From NCBI GenBank assembly GCA_010672425.1, contig JAAHGR010000005.1:1-36127 (forward strand): a stretch of DNA of 36,127 nt, in the 5' to 3' direction. Shown in pieces: positions 1 through 11,000 of the stretch. The stretch's first letter is position 1, and each line of letters opens with the position of its first letter. A model generated the notes under the pieces. That model searched no databases. It was not told the DNA's origin and saw nothing but the letters and a program-made list of their open reading frames with translations. This DNA comes from Symploca sp. SIO2E6. GTDB taxonomy: Bacteria > Cyanobacteriota > Cyanobacteriia > Cyanobacteriales > Coleofasciculaceae. The translations under genes and the position numbers were made by a program.

Positions 1-35
1 TATTTTTTTCGGTGATGGGGGAGTGTCAACAATGC

Positions 36-72
36 CTATTCCCTATTCCCTATTCCCCATTCCCCATTCCCA
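36..72. repeat. 7-bp tandem repeat array (ATTCCCY type)
   Basis: About five imperfect copies of a heptamer (attccct changing to attcccc) lie just beyond the stop codon of the DUF3084 gene. It is the same repeat family seen at 23931, 31208 and 32551. No gene is visible in the first 98 bases. Confidence 0.85.
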
Positions 73-98
73 AAAAACAACATGATCAACACTATAAC

Positions 99-1682
99 TC
101 AAGTACTAAACAGAACCTCTCCATTTTGAGTGGCTACTAGTTGCATCTTCAAAGGACCAGCTCGATAAGTTACTTGTTGGGCAACAACTCTAACATTTAT
201 TGGTTCATCATACTCCTCTAACTGTTCGATGAAGCGAAGAATTTTGGTGCTACTACCATCTCCTAATTGAATCTCACCCAGAATACCAGCACGACTAGCA
301 CGGAACTCAGATGCCGCTAGCAACTGATTGAGACGTAGTCGGATTTCCTCGTTAGTCATAGTTGAGGCGTCGATGGAGATGGTAGCCAGGACATGACCAG
401 CTTCAAAGACAACTTGATTAACCACCGCATCAGCAAAGACCTGTATTTGTTTTTCCCCCTTAACATAATTACCAGCTGAAAGAATTCGCACTATATAGTC
501 TTGACCATCTTGAATCTGCTCAATTAATAGCTCAGCCTGGGATTGAGGAATTTGCACTAAGCGTTCATTAGGTGTATAATTACCAGATTGAGTAATTTCA
601 CTCGCTGTCTTATTGGCTTGCCGCAACAGTTGATCAACTGCCCGAGGTGCGGCATCTGGTTCTACAATGCGCACTACTCCAGATGCGAGAACTTGACCGC
701 GCAAAATAGCAACTCTACCTTGGCGCAATATCTGATAGTTCTGTTCGAGGATTTTGGCTTCCTGGCTTAAAAAAGCAATTAGTTTTTCTCGGTCACCGAG
801 TTCTTGTTCAAGTTCCTGGCGACGAGTTTCTAGCTGAGCAATTTCCTCTGTGGCTCCATTGAGTTGCTGTTCAAGTTCCTCACGACGAGTTTCTAATTGA
901 GTAATGGCATCTTTGGCTCCATCGAGTTGCTGTTCGAGTTCCTCGCGACGAGTTTCTAATTGAGCGATCGCATATTTGGCTCCATTAAGCTGTTGTTCGA
1001 GTTCCTCACGGCGAGTTTCTAATTGAGTAATAGCATTTTGGGCTCCATTGAGTTGTTGTTCAACTTCCCTCAGACGGCTCTCACCTTGAGCAATTATTTG
1101 TTTTTGCTCGGCGATTTCCTGATTTCTCTGAGTGAGTTCTTGATTTTTCTCATCTAGTTCCTGATTTCTCTGAGTGAGTTCTTGATTTTTCTCATCTAGT
1201 TCCTGATCCCTTTGTACTGCCTGGGATTTGAGTTGAGAAATTTGCTCATTGAGTTTACTTTTCTGCTGCACCAACCCCTGACGTTCCTTGAGCAGGGAGT
1301 TAATTTCTGAACGTAGAACAGTACCCTGCTCAGAGAGGGTCTTCAGTTGAGTTTGAGATTGGGTCAACTCGCTCTCTACCTGAACTTTTTCAGCATTGAT
1401 GATATCCACCTCACCACGAGCAATTCTCAGTTTTTTGAGAATATCGTCCAGTTGAAAAACTCCCTCCCTGAGAGACTCGCTAGTGGCAAACAAAATTCCA
1501 AGGGTAGAAGCAGAAATCAAGCTGCCTGTAATGATTGTCACTACAGTAGCAGTTTTGCGAGGACGCAGATTGAATAAACTCAGCCGCGCCTTGCCTACTT
1601 TCGTACCGATGCGATCGCCTAGGGTTGCAATTACTGCCCCCAACACCAAAATTGCCGCAATTAGGATGTAAGCGCTGGTCAT
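99..1682 (-). CDS. DUF3084 family membrane-anchored coiled-coil protein
   Basis: This is a 527-residue protein of the cyanobacterial DUF3084 family, whose function is unknown. Two hydrophobic segments lie at about residues 3-20 and 45-66, with a basic loop between them (KARLSLFNLRPRKTA), so the protein should sit in a membrane. Residues about 75-320 form a long coiled coil rich in Gln, Glu and Leu. It contains a 14-residue repeat (ELDEKNQELTQRNQ, two copies) and about four copies of a 21-residue, three-heptad repeat built on QLETRREELEQ. The remaining 200 residues form the conserved globular part. The ATG at 1682 begins directly before the first membrane segment. The gene is divergent from the megasynthase operon and probably unrelated to it. 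The exact repeat number may vary between strains because the 63-bp DNA repeats are nearly identical. Confidence 0.85.
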   Translation of the reverse strand: MTSAYILIAAILVLGAVIATLGDRIGTKVGKARLSLFNLRPRKTATVVTIITGSLISASTLGILFATSESLREGVFQLDDILKKLRIARGEVDIINAEKVQVESELTQSQTQLKTLSEQGTVLRSEINSLLKERQGLVQQKSKLNEQISQLKSQAVQRDQELDEKNQELTQRNQELDEKNQELTQRNQEIAEQKQIIAQGESRLREVEQQLNGAQNAITQLETRREELEQQLNGAKYAIAQLETRREELEQQLDGAKDAITQLETRREELEQQLNGATEEIAQLETRRQELEQELGDREKLIAFLSQEAKILEQNYQILRQGRVAILRGQVLASGVVRIVEPDAAPRAVDQLLRQANKTASEITQSGNYTPNERLVQIPQSQAELLIEQIQDGQDYIVRILSAGNYVKGEKQIQVFADAVVNQVVFEAGHVLATISIDASTMTNEEIRLRLNQLLAASEFRASRAGILGEIQLGDGSSTKILRFIEQLEEYDEPINVRVVAQQVTYRAGPLKMQLVATQNGEVLFST

Positions 1683-2058
1683 TAAATCTGTTCAGTCTGT
1701 CTAGATACAGCCTACCTCATGCCTATGGGCTTGTGTTCATGAGAAAGGTTGGAAAATGCAGAACTGACAAGGAATGGCAGGCTTTTCCAGCTCAAACCTT
1801 GAGCTGATTGGAGGTGTAGAAGGAAAGGGGAGTAGTGAACTACCTACGCTGACCCGTTCGGTACAGCGTGGGACTTAGCCCGACATTTTAGTTAACTCGT
1901 TGGCAAGCTCACAATTAAAATCACAAAACTCTTGTGTTATCTTGCTCAAATATGCTAGCATCTAATCCAAATTTTATTCTTTCACAAGAAAAACAGGTAA
2001 CAGACAAGTTCAGAGTGCAGAAAAGACCTGGTTTCTTGGATTCTTAGCCGTCGGTGTA
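1683..2058. other. Divergent intergenic region before the megasynthase operon
   Basis: These 376 bases separate two divergent genes and must hold both promoters, but no convincing -35/-10 pair was found. The segment 1846-1869 forms a hairpin with ACGCTG and CAGCGT arms. A 31-codon frame from ATG at 1952 to TAG at 2047 has no recognisable product and is not called as a gene. Confidence 0.5.
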
Positions 2059-5000
2059 TTGCTACTTGAAGGCCATCTTAAAGTGAATATTCAAAAATCC
2101 AGCCTAATCAAAAAAGACGCAAAGACTACAGACTTATTAAGCATTCTCCACTATAGAGCACAAGTTCAGTCCGACAAGCAAGCCTATCTCTTTCTTGGTG
2201 ATGGAGAAACCCCCTCAGGGAGTCTTACCTATAGGGAATTAGAAAGGAAAGCAAGAGCGATCGCAACTCATCTCCAATCTTGTTCGGGAGAACGGGCTTT
2301 ACTATTATATCCCTCTGGATTAGAATTTATTACGGCTTTTTTTGGCTGTTTGTATGCTGGAGTAGTGGCGGTTCCAGTTTATCTTCCTCGACGGAATCAA
2401 AAATTGTCTCGCTTACTTTCTATTGCCCAGGAGGCTCAAGCTAAGATAGCCCTGACAACTACATCAGTACTGGTAAACCTTGAGAAAAGGTGTCAAGAGG
2501 AGACTCAATTAGCCCAGGTGAAGTTGGTTGCTACAGATACTATTGAAGCTAAGACTCAAGATTTTGCTCCTCCATCAGTAACACCAGAAAGTTTGGCATT
2601 TTTGCAATATACTTCCGGTTCTACAGGCACTCCCAAAGGGGTGATGGTTACTCATGGCAATATCATCCACAACCAGCAATTGATTCAACAGGCTTTTGGT
2701 CATAGTGAGGAGAGTAGGGGTGTTGGTTGGTTGCCTTTATTTCATGATATGGGATTAATCGGTCATGTTTTTCAGCCTATTTATGTGGGATTTCTCAGTA
2801 TTCTGATGCCGCCGGTAGCGTTTCTCCAGAAACCTATTCGTTGGTTACAGGCAATTTCTCAATATGGGGCAACTACTAGTGGCGGACCAAATTTTGCTTA
2901 TGATTTATGTGTCAACAAAGTTAAACTAGAACAATTAGCTAATCTTAATTTAAGCAGTTGGGATTTGGCTTTCAATGGAGCTGAGCCAATTAGAGCAGAA
3001 ACTCTCTTTCAATTCAGTAAAAAATTTGCTCCCTGTGGTTTTAAGAAAAGTGCTTTTTATCCTTGCTATGGTATGGCAGAAACTACGCTGTTTATTACGG
3101 GTGGGGACAAAAAACAATTGCCAGTGACTCAGGGAATAAAGGTTGGGGCTCTAGAACAAAATTTGGTAGTAGAGATTGAGATTTCATCCCCAGAAAGTAG
3201 ACTGTTTGTCGGATGTGGTTATCCTTACCTGGACACTAAAGTAGTGATTGTCAACCCAGAGTCCTTAACTCTCTGTGACACAGGACAAGTAGGAGAGATT
3301 TGGGTTAGTGGTGGGAGTGTAGCGTCTGGATATTGGCATCGTCCTGAAGCAACAGAAGAAACCTTTCAAGTTTATTTAAAGGATAGGGGAGAAGGACCAT
3401 TTCTGCGTACAGGGGACTTGGGATTTGTTCAGGATGGAGAATTATTTGTTACTGGGCGATTGAAGGATGTAATTATTATTCGGGGACAAAATCATTATCC
3501 CCAAGATCTTGAATTAACCGTAGAAAACAGCCACCCTTCATTAAAAGCTCATGCTAGTGCTGCATTTTCTGTAACAATGGCAGGAGAGGAACGTTTGGTG
3601 GTTGCTTGCGAGGTAGAAAGAACTTACCTCAGAAAGTTCAATACAGAGGATGTAGTGAAAAGACTTCGCAAGGCAATCAGTGAGCAACATGATTTACAGA
3701 TTTACGCTGTAGTCTTGCTGAAGACGGGAAGTATCCCCAAAACATCCAGTGGTAAAATTCAGCGCCATGCTTGTAGAATTGGTTTTCTCAATAGCAGTTT
3801 GGATGTGGTGGGAGATTGGACGGCGGAGGCAGGAGGCAGGAGGCAGGAGGCAGAAAGCAGTCCCGATGAAAAAATTTCACAAACAGAGATCGAAGCTTGG
3901 CTTGTCTCCCATCTAGCTCGTAATCTGAATATCTTGGCTGATAAAATTGATATAAATGAGTCTTTTGCTGACTACGGATTGGATTCAGCAGTGGCAGTTA
4001 GCACTACAGGAGAGTTGTCAGAATGGCTGGGTTATGATCTTGAACCTCTGCTTTTATGGGAATATCCCAGCATTAAAGCCGTTGCTCTGTATTTAACTGA
4101 TTTTGTACAATCACTTCAGGAAAAAAATAAAGGTTTTTGTGCTAATCATATACCTTTGGTTCCTGTTGAGCGCAATCAAAGTTTGCCCCTATCCTATCAG
4201 CAAGAACGTCTTTGGTATGTAGCTCAGTTAATGCCAAATAATGCAGCACTCAATATATCTCAAACAGTCCGTATCCAAGGTTTAATCGACCTTCAATTTT
4301 TGCAAAAAAGTTGGCGGCAAATTGTTGCTCGCCATGAAATTCTCAGAACAAGTTTTGCTTTGGTTGCAGGCTCCTTGGTTCAGGTACCGATTCCCCATCT
4401 TGATGTAAGTATTACTGTTGAAGATTATCCGGGTTTAAGCACAACTGAGATCACGTCTCTTATGGAAGAGAATCTTAGACAAGAATCCCGTAAATCTTTT
4501 GATTTAGCTCAAGCACCACTATTCAGCTTAAAAATGCTAAGATTCAGTGATACAGATGGAGCATTGATCTTGGTATTTCATCATATTCTTAGCGATGCTT
4601 TATCAATTAACTTCTTAATTCAGGAACTCCTAACTCTATATGATGCCTCTCTAGAGAAAAAACCATCTCCCTTAAAGGAGTTAGAGCTTCAATATGGAGA
4701 TTATGCTATTTGGCAGCGACAGTGGTTACAGGGAGAGGTATTAGAGAGAGGTCTAAATTATTGGCAAGATCAACTAGCTGATAATTCTACTTTATATCCA
4801 ATACCAGTTGATAAATTTCCCCTATCTCCAGGATTTAACAGCACACAAAAAACATTTCAAGTACCTACTAGTATCTGGTTCGCAGTTCAACAGTTAAGTA
4901 ATCAATACCGTGTTACTCCTGTAGTTTTCTTGCTTGCAGTATTCTATGGGTTGATACTGCAATACTCGAGCCAACAGGATATTGTCGTTGGTTTTCCAGT

Positions 5001-8000
5001 TTCAGGTAGGATACATCACAAACTGCAATCTGCTATCGGTTTTTTGGCTGATATTATTCTCCTGAGAGCCCATATTGCCGAGAATTTGACCTTCCAAGAA
5101 TTACTCTACAAGGTTAAAGAAATTACTGTAGAAGCCTATGTCAATCAATATATTCCTCTCAATTATGTAGCGGAATTGGTTGAGCATCAAGCATCTCAAC
5201 GATACAGGAACCTGTTTCAGATTTTATTTGACTATATTGACCTGGGGGAAAAAGAGCAAAATTATGCTAATTTTACGGCAACTACCATAGGAGGCAAATT
5301 ACCGACAGATATAGACTTATTTTTTGCTTTATTAAAAAACAATCAAGAGATTAGTGGTTTGTTAACTTACAACGCTAATTACTTTGAGGAAAATACGATT
5401 ACAGCTTTAATCGATTCCTACTTGTTGATTTTAGAACAATGCATTAATTCTCCAGAGACTAAAATCAATGAATTGGAACTCTCAGAAAAGCTGAAAGTGC
5501 ATCAAGTAGAGCTCCACAGTCAGTCAAGAAAACAAGCCTTGGTAGAAACTGCCTTAAAATCTCTTAACGAAATCCAGGAATGTGCTACTTTAACCAAGGA
5601 GAATCAACTGGTTGCTTATTTGGTAATTTCCGGTAAGTTTTCTGAAGAGAAAATACATTCATATCTACAATCCCATTTATCTCCTGATTTGCTACCTTGT
5701 GCTTATGTGCCCATATCTGCCTTGCCTCGGACAGAATCAGGGCAAGTAGATGAAACAACATTAGCTAATTTAGAAGTTATTGACTCAGATTTGATTGCCC
5801 GTTGGGAAGAAAAACTGCACTCCTATCTACAAATAGAACAAGCAGCAGTAGTTGTCCAACCGAGTCAAACTAAAGCAACCCTACCAGTTCATATTTTAGA
5901 TCTATTTCCCGAAGTAGCGATCGCTAGGCGGGAGGCAGGAGGCAGGAGGCAGGAGGCAGGAGGTAGTGTTTCTTCAATTCCATCGGTTGTTAAGGAAGTT
6001 GCATCCCAACCACAAAATTTGATAGCAGCTGTACCCGCATTCAGTGATGGTGGTTCCTTAACAATTCCAGAGGATGCACCTTTAACCTTAACGGCAGCAC
6101 TAATTCAAACAGCAACTCGCTATCAACACCAAGAAATAATCTATATTCTTGCTGAGCAACAACCAGTATCCCAAACCTATAGCAGTTTACTGGCAGAGGC
6201 GAAATGCATCTTGAATGGTTTGCGCCATCAAGGTTTACAAGCAGGAGACACAATCATACTGCAAATCGAATGCCTACGAGATTATTTTCCAGCACTCTGG
6301 GGATGTATTCTGGGGGGAATTCAACCAGTAACCGTAACTGTAGCCAAGACTTATCAACAACCAAATGCTGTAGTCAAGAAACTATACAATACCTGGGAAC
6401 TACTGGAACATCCACCCATATTAGCTAGTGAATCCTTGCTGGAGCAATTGCAAAATCTGCAACAAGTACTCCCACTTTCTGGAGTGCAAGTTTTGTCGGT
6501 ACAAGGGATGAAGAGTTATCCTGCTACCGCAGAAATTTACCCTAGTCAACCGGATGATGTCGCCTTCTTACAATTAACTTCCGGCAGTACAGGAGTACCA
6601 AAATGTATTCCAGAAACTCATCAAGGTATTGTCTCCCATATTCATGCTGCTCAACAATTTAATGGCTATCAGGCAAACGATGTCTCCCTCAATTGGTTAC
6701 CAGTAGATCATGTAGTTCCCATCCTCACCTGTCACTTCAAAGATACCTACCTAGGTTGTCAGCAAATTGAAGTGGCAACAGATGTGGTGTTGGCTAAACC
6801 GACTGTCTGGTTAGATTTAATGGAACAATATCGAGTCTCCCATACCTGGACACCGAATTTTGGCTTCAAGTTAGTCAGTGATGCTATTTCTAAAGTCCCT
6901 CATTTAAGTTGGGATTTGTCTTCTGTGAAATGCTTGATGAATGCGGGAGAACAAGTAACTCCCAAAGTGGTACGAGAATTTCTCAAGTTAGTGGCTCCAT
7001 TTGGAGTAGCTTCTCAAGCCATGCAGCCAGCTTTTGGCATGGCAGAAGTCTGTACTTGCATGACTTATCACAATCAGTTTGATCCTAAATTAGGTATCCA
7101 TCGCATCCAAAAATCTTCCCTAGGAGGACAGTTAGTTAAAGCAAAGGCAACTGACACAGATGTCATGGAATTTACCGATTTAGGCCCTCCTGTACCAGGA
7201 GTTCAAATTCGCATTACCGATGGGAACAACAAGATCTTACCAGAAGGTATGATTGGTAGGTTCCAAATCAAAGGTAAGGTAGTAACACCTGGTTACTTGC
7301 ATAATCCTCAAGCTAACTCAGAAGCCTTTGTGGGAGATGGCTGGTTTAACAGTGGTGATTTGGGTTTTATCCTGGATAGAAAACTAGTGTTAACCGGTCG
7401 AGCCAAAGAGTTAATTATTATTAACGGCGTTAACTACTATTGCTATGAAATTGAAGATGTCGTTAACAACCTTGAGGGAGTAGAACCGACTTTCACTGGA
7501 GTAGTCAGTTTCTCTCAAACAGAAACGGGAACAGAAGGGTTAGCAATTTTCTTTACACCGAAACAGCAACCACTAGAGTTGAACATTGAATTAATCAAAA
7601 CTATTCGGCAGGAAGTATCATCCCAACTAGGCATTAATCCCATCTATGTCATACCAATATCCAATGCAGAGTTTCCCAAGACAACCAGCGGTAAAATTCA
7701 GCGGGGACGCCTGAAGCGGATGCTGGAAGCTGGGGAATGTCAAGAAGTAATCAAAGCGATTGATATCCAATTAGCAAATAACCGAACAATTCCCAACTGG
7801 TTTTACCAAAAATCTTGGCGACTTAAAGAAGCTAATAGTCTGCCAGAGCAACTTGGTCAGGTGGAAGACGACGCGGAGAGTGCTCACCCAGCAAACTTTG
7901 TTTGGTCAACTACTAGTGTCTCTCCTTACCCTCAGCAGGCAGGTTTAACTTTAATCTTAGTTGATGACCTGGGATTAGGACGCTGCTTGTCCGAAAAATT

Positions 8001-11000
8001 AGAAGCAGCAGGTCAAGACTGTATCCAAGTTGCTTTTGGTCATGACTTTGCTCAACTTAGCGATCGCTTCAGCACTGCCGTAGGCAATCGCTACTATACT
8101 ATAGTTCCGGCAAATCGGCAGCATTATCAAGAGTTATTGAAATCCATTGGAGCAAAAAATACACCAATCAGCCGGATTCTACATTTAGGTACTTACCAGG
8201 ATTACACCAAAGCGGACAGAGAAAGCTTGGAGCAAGCACAGAACCAAGGAGTTTACAGTTTACTACACTTAGTTCAAGCCTTAGAGCAAGTCCAAGGTAC
8301 ACAACATCAGGTACAGCTACTGTTTATCAGCAGTTACATTCAATCAGTCCAACCGACAGATAAGATTGCTTACGAAAAAGCAACAGTATTAGGTTTACTC
8401 AAAACCATTCCCCAAGAAATGCCTTGGCTAAGCTGTACTCACATTGATTTACCAGTAGCAGAGGTAGAGGTAAATGGGAGCTATATCTGGCAAGAACTCT
8501 GTAGCATTTTCAATAAACTAGATAGAGAAATAGCTTATAGAGAGGGGAAACGCCTAGTTTCATGGCTAGAGCCAGTGGACTTGGCATCAGAAGCACAACG
8601 AGAACTACCCTGGAAACAGGGAGGGATTTATCTAATCACTGGTGGTCTCGGAGGCATTGGAGTAGAAATTGCCGAGTGTATTTTAGAGCATTACCAAGCA
8701 AGGCTGATCTTGGTAGGTCGAACAGATTTAGAACAACCAAGCAATGGTAAGTCAATCCAGAAAGAGGGAGATAAACTCTCGGAAAAAATGCTGGCTTACC
8801 AAAAGTTGCAACAACTGCCAGGGGAAATAGTATATCGAGCAATAGATATCTGCAATTTAGGACAGCTACAACAGATAGTAGCTAAGGCAGTAGCTCAATG
8901 GGGTGGAACTCAACTAGATGGAATAATTCATCTAGCAGGCATTTACCACGAGCAACTATTATCATCGGAAACTCAAGACAATATAGCGGCACTGCTACGT
9001 CCCAAAGTTATAGGAACCTGGGTATTGCATCAACTGCTCAGGGATAATCCTGATGCCTTGTTTATCCACTTCTCATCTATATATGGTTTCTTCGGTGCTA
9101 CGGGTCTAGCTGCCTATGCCGCAGCCAATAGTTTTCAAACAGCGTTCTGCGACTACCAACGAGCTCAGGGTAAGCAGCAAACTTATTGCTTGGCTTGGAG
9201 TATTTGGGATGAGAAGGGTATGAGTCGCGGTTACAAAATGAAAGAACTTAGCCGTGCCAAAGGTTACTATACGATAACGCCATTACAAGGAATCTATTCT
9301 TTATTAGCAACTCTGTGTCATGAGCACCATAATCTCCTAGTGGGTTTGAATCAGAGTAATCCCCAGATACAGCGCTGGAGCGGGGATTGTCAGAGATTAC
9401 AACAGTTGACCGCTTATTTTGTTGCTAAAACAACAGAATTGCCTGTTCATCAGTTGCTAGAATTAGATCTACGCGATCGCTTTGGCACTATCAGTCAAAT
9501 AATGCCTACAGCTTTTTGGCAATTAGAGGCATTCCCATTAACACCTGATGGCAAAATAGACCGTAAACGGTTGCGAGAACCTGACAAAATTACTGTCTCT
9601 GACAATGAAACTCAGCAAAAAATTGCGGCTATTTGGCGAGAGGTGCTACAGCTAGAAGAAGTCGGAATTTACGATAATTTCTTTGAACTAGGAGGCACAT
9701 CAATCCTTCTAATTCAGGTTCACAGCAAATTGCAAGAAATTTTTGAGATTAAGTTGAAAGTTGTTGACCTACTAGCTCACCCAACTGTAGATTCATTAAG
9801 TCAGTTTATTACAGGTGATGGTCAAGCCAAACCAAGAAAACAACGCCAAGTTAAACCCTTAAGGAAACATCAGGATGAGCATGACATTGCGATAATTGGC
9901 ATGTCGGGACGTTTTCCAGGAGCTAAAAACTTGGAAGAGTTTTGGGAGAATCTCAAAAACGGAGTCGAATCTATTTCCTATTTATCAGATCGACAGCTGG
10001 TAAAATCTGGGATTGGAACTGATTTACTGCATAATCCTAAATATGTCAAAGTTCATGGTCTGATTTCGGACATAGATCTCTTCGATGCTGACTTCTTTAA
10101 CTACTCTCCCAGAGAAGCTAAAGAAATAGACCCGCAACAAAGGCTTTTCTTAGAATGTGCTTGGGAAGCAATAGAGAGTAGTGGTTATAATCCACATAAT
10201 TATGAAGGTTCCATAGGAGTTTATGCTGGCGCTGGGATGCCTACTTACTTAATGTCTCACCTCGGTGAGCAAGGTTTGATCCTGCTCAATAATCGTTCCT
10301 TTGAACAAATGATTGGGAATGACAAAGATTACCTAGCAACACGCACTGCTTATAAATTAAACCTCACCGGACCAGCAATCAATGTGCAAACAGCTTGCTC
10401 CACTTCCTTGGTTGCAGTTCACCTGGCTTGCCAAAGCTTACTCAATGGGGAATGCAATATGGCCCTTGCCGGTGGTGTCTCCATCCAAATTCCCCAAGAA
10501 GTTGGCTACTTATATCAAGAGGGAATGATTGCATCTCCTGATGGTCACTGTCGAGCTTTTGATGCCAAAGCTAGGGGGACAATTTTAGGTAGTGGTGTGG
10601 GAGTTGTTTTACTCAAAGGACTTCAAGAGGCAATAGCAGATGGAGATTGTATTCAGGCAGTAATCAAGGGTTCAGCCATTAATAATGATGGTTCCTTGAA
10701 ATTAGGCTACACTGCACCTAGTGTGGAAGGTCAAGCAGCAGTTATTTCGCAAGCTCAAGCAGTTGCAGGGGTCAATCCAGAGACAATTAACTATATAGAA
10801 GCTCATGGTACTGGTACAGAATTAGGAGATCCCATTGAAATTGAAGCATTAACTAGAGCTTTTACTGAGCATACCCAGAAACAGCAATTTTGCGCCATAG
10901 GTTCAGTAAAAACCAATGTGGGTCACTTGAATACAGCAGCAGGGGTAGCATCTCTAATCAAAACTGTGTTGGCTCTCAAACATGGGTTAATACCTCCGAG

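Noticed and set aside
1952..2047. 31-codon frame upstream of the megasynthase, possible leader peptide
   Set aside because: No ribosome site, no attenuator-like structure and no recognisable sequence.
5530..5870. A complete extra adenylation domain after the first C domain
   Set aside because: Only the C-terminal subdomain is present, with no ATP-binding core; such leftovers are usual in this group of synthetases.
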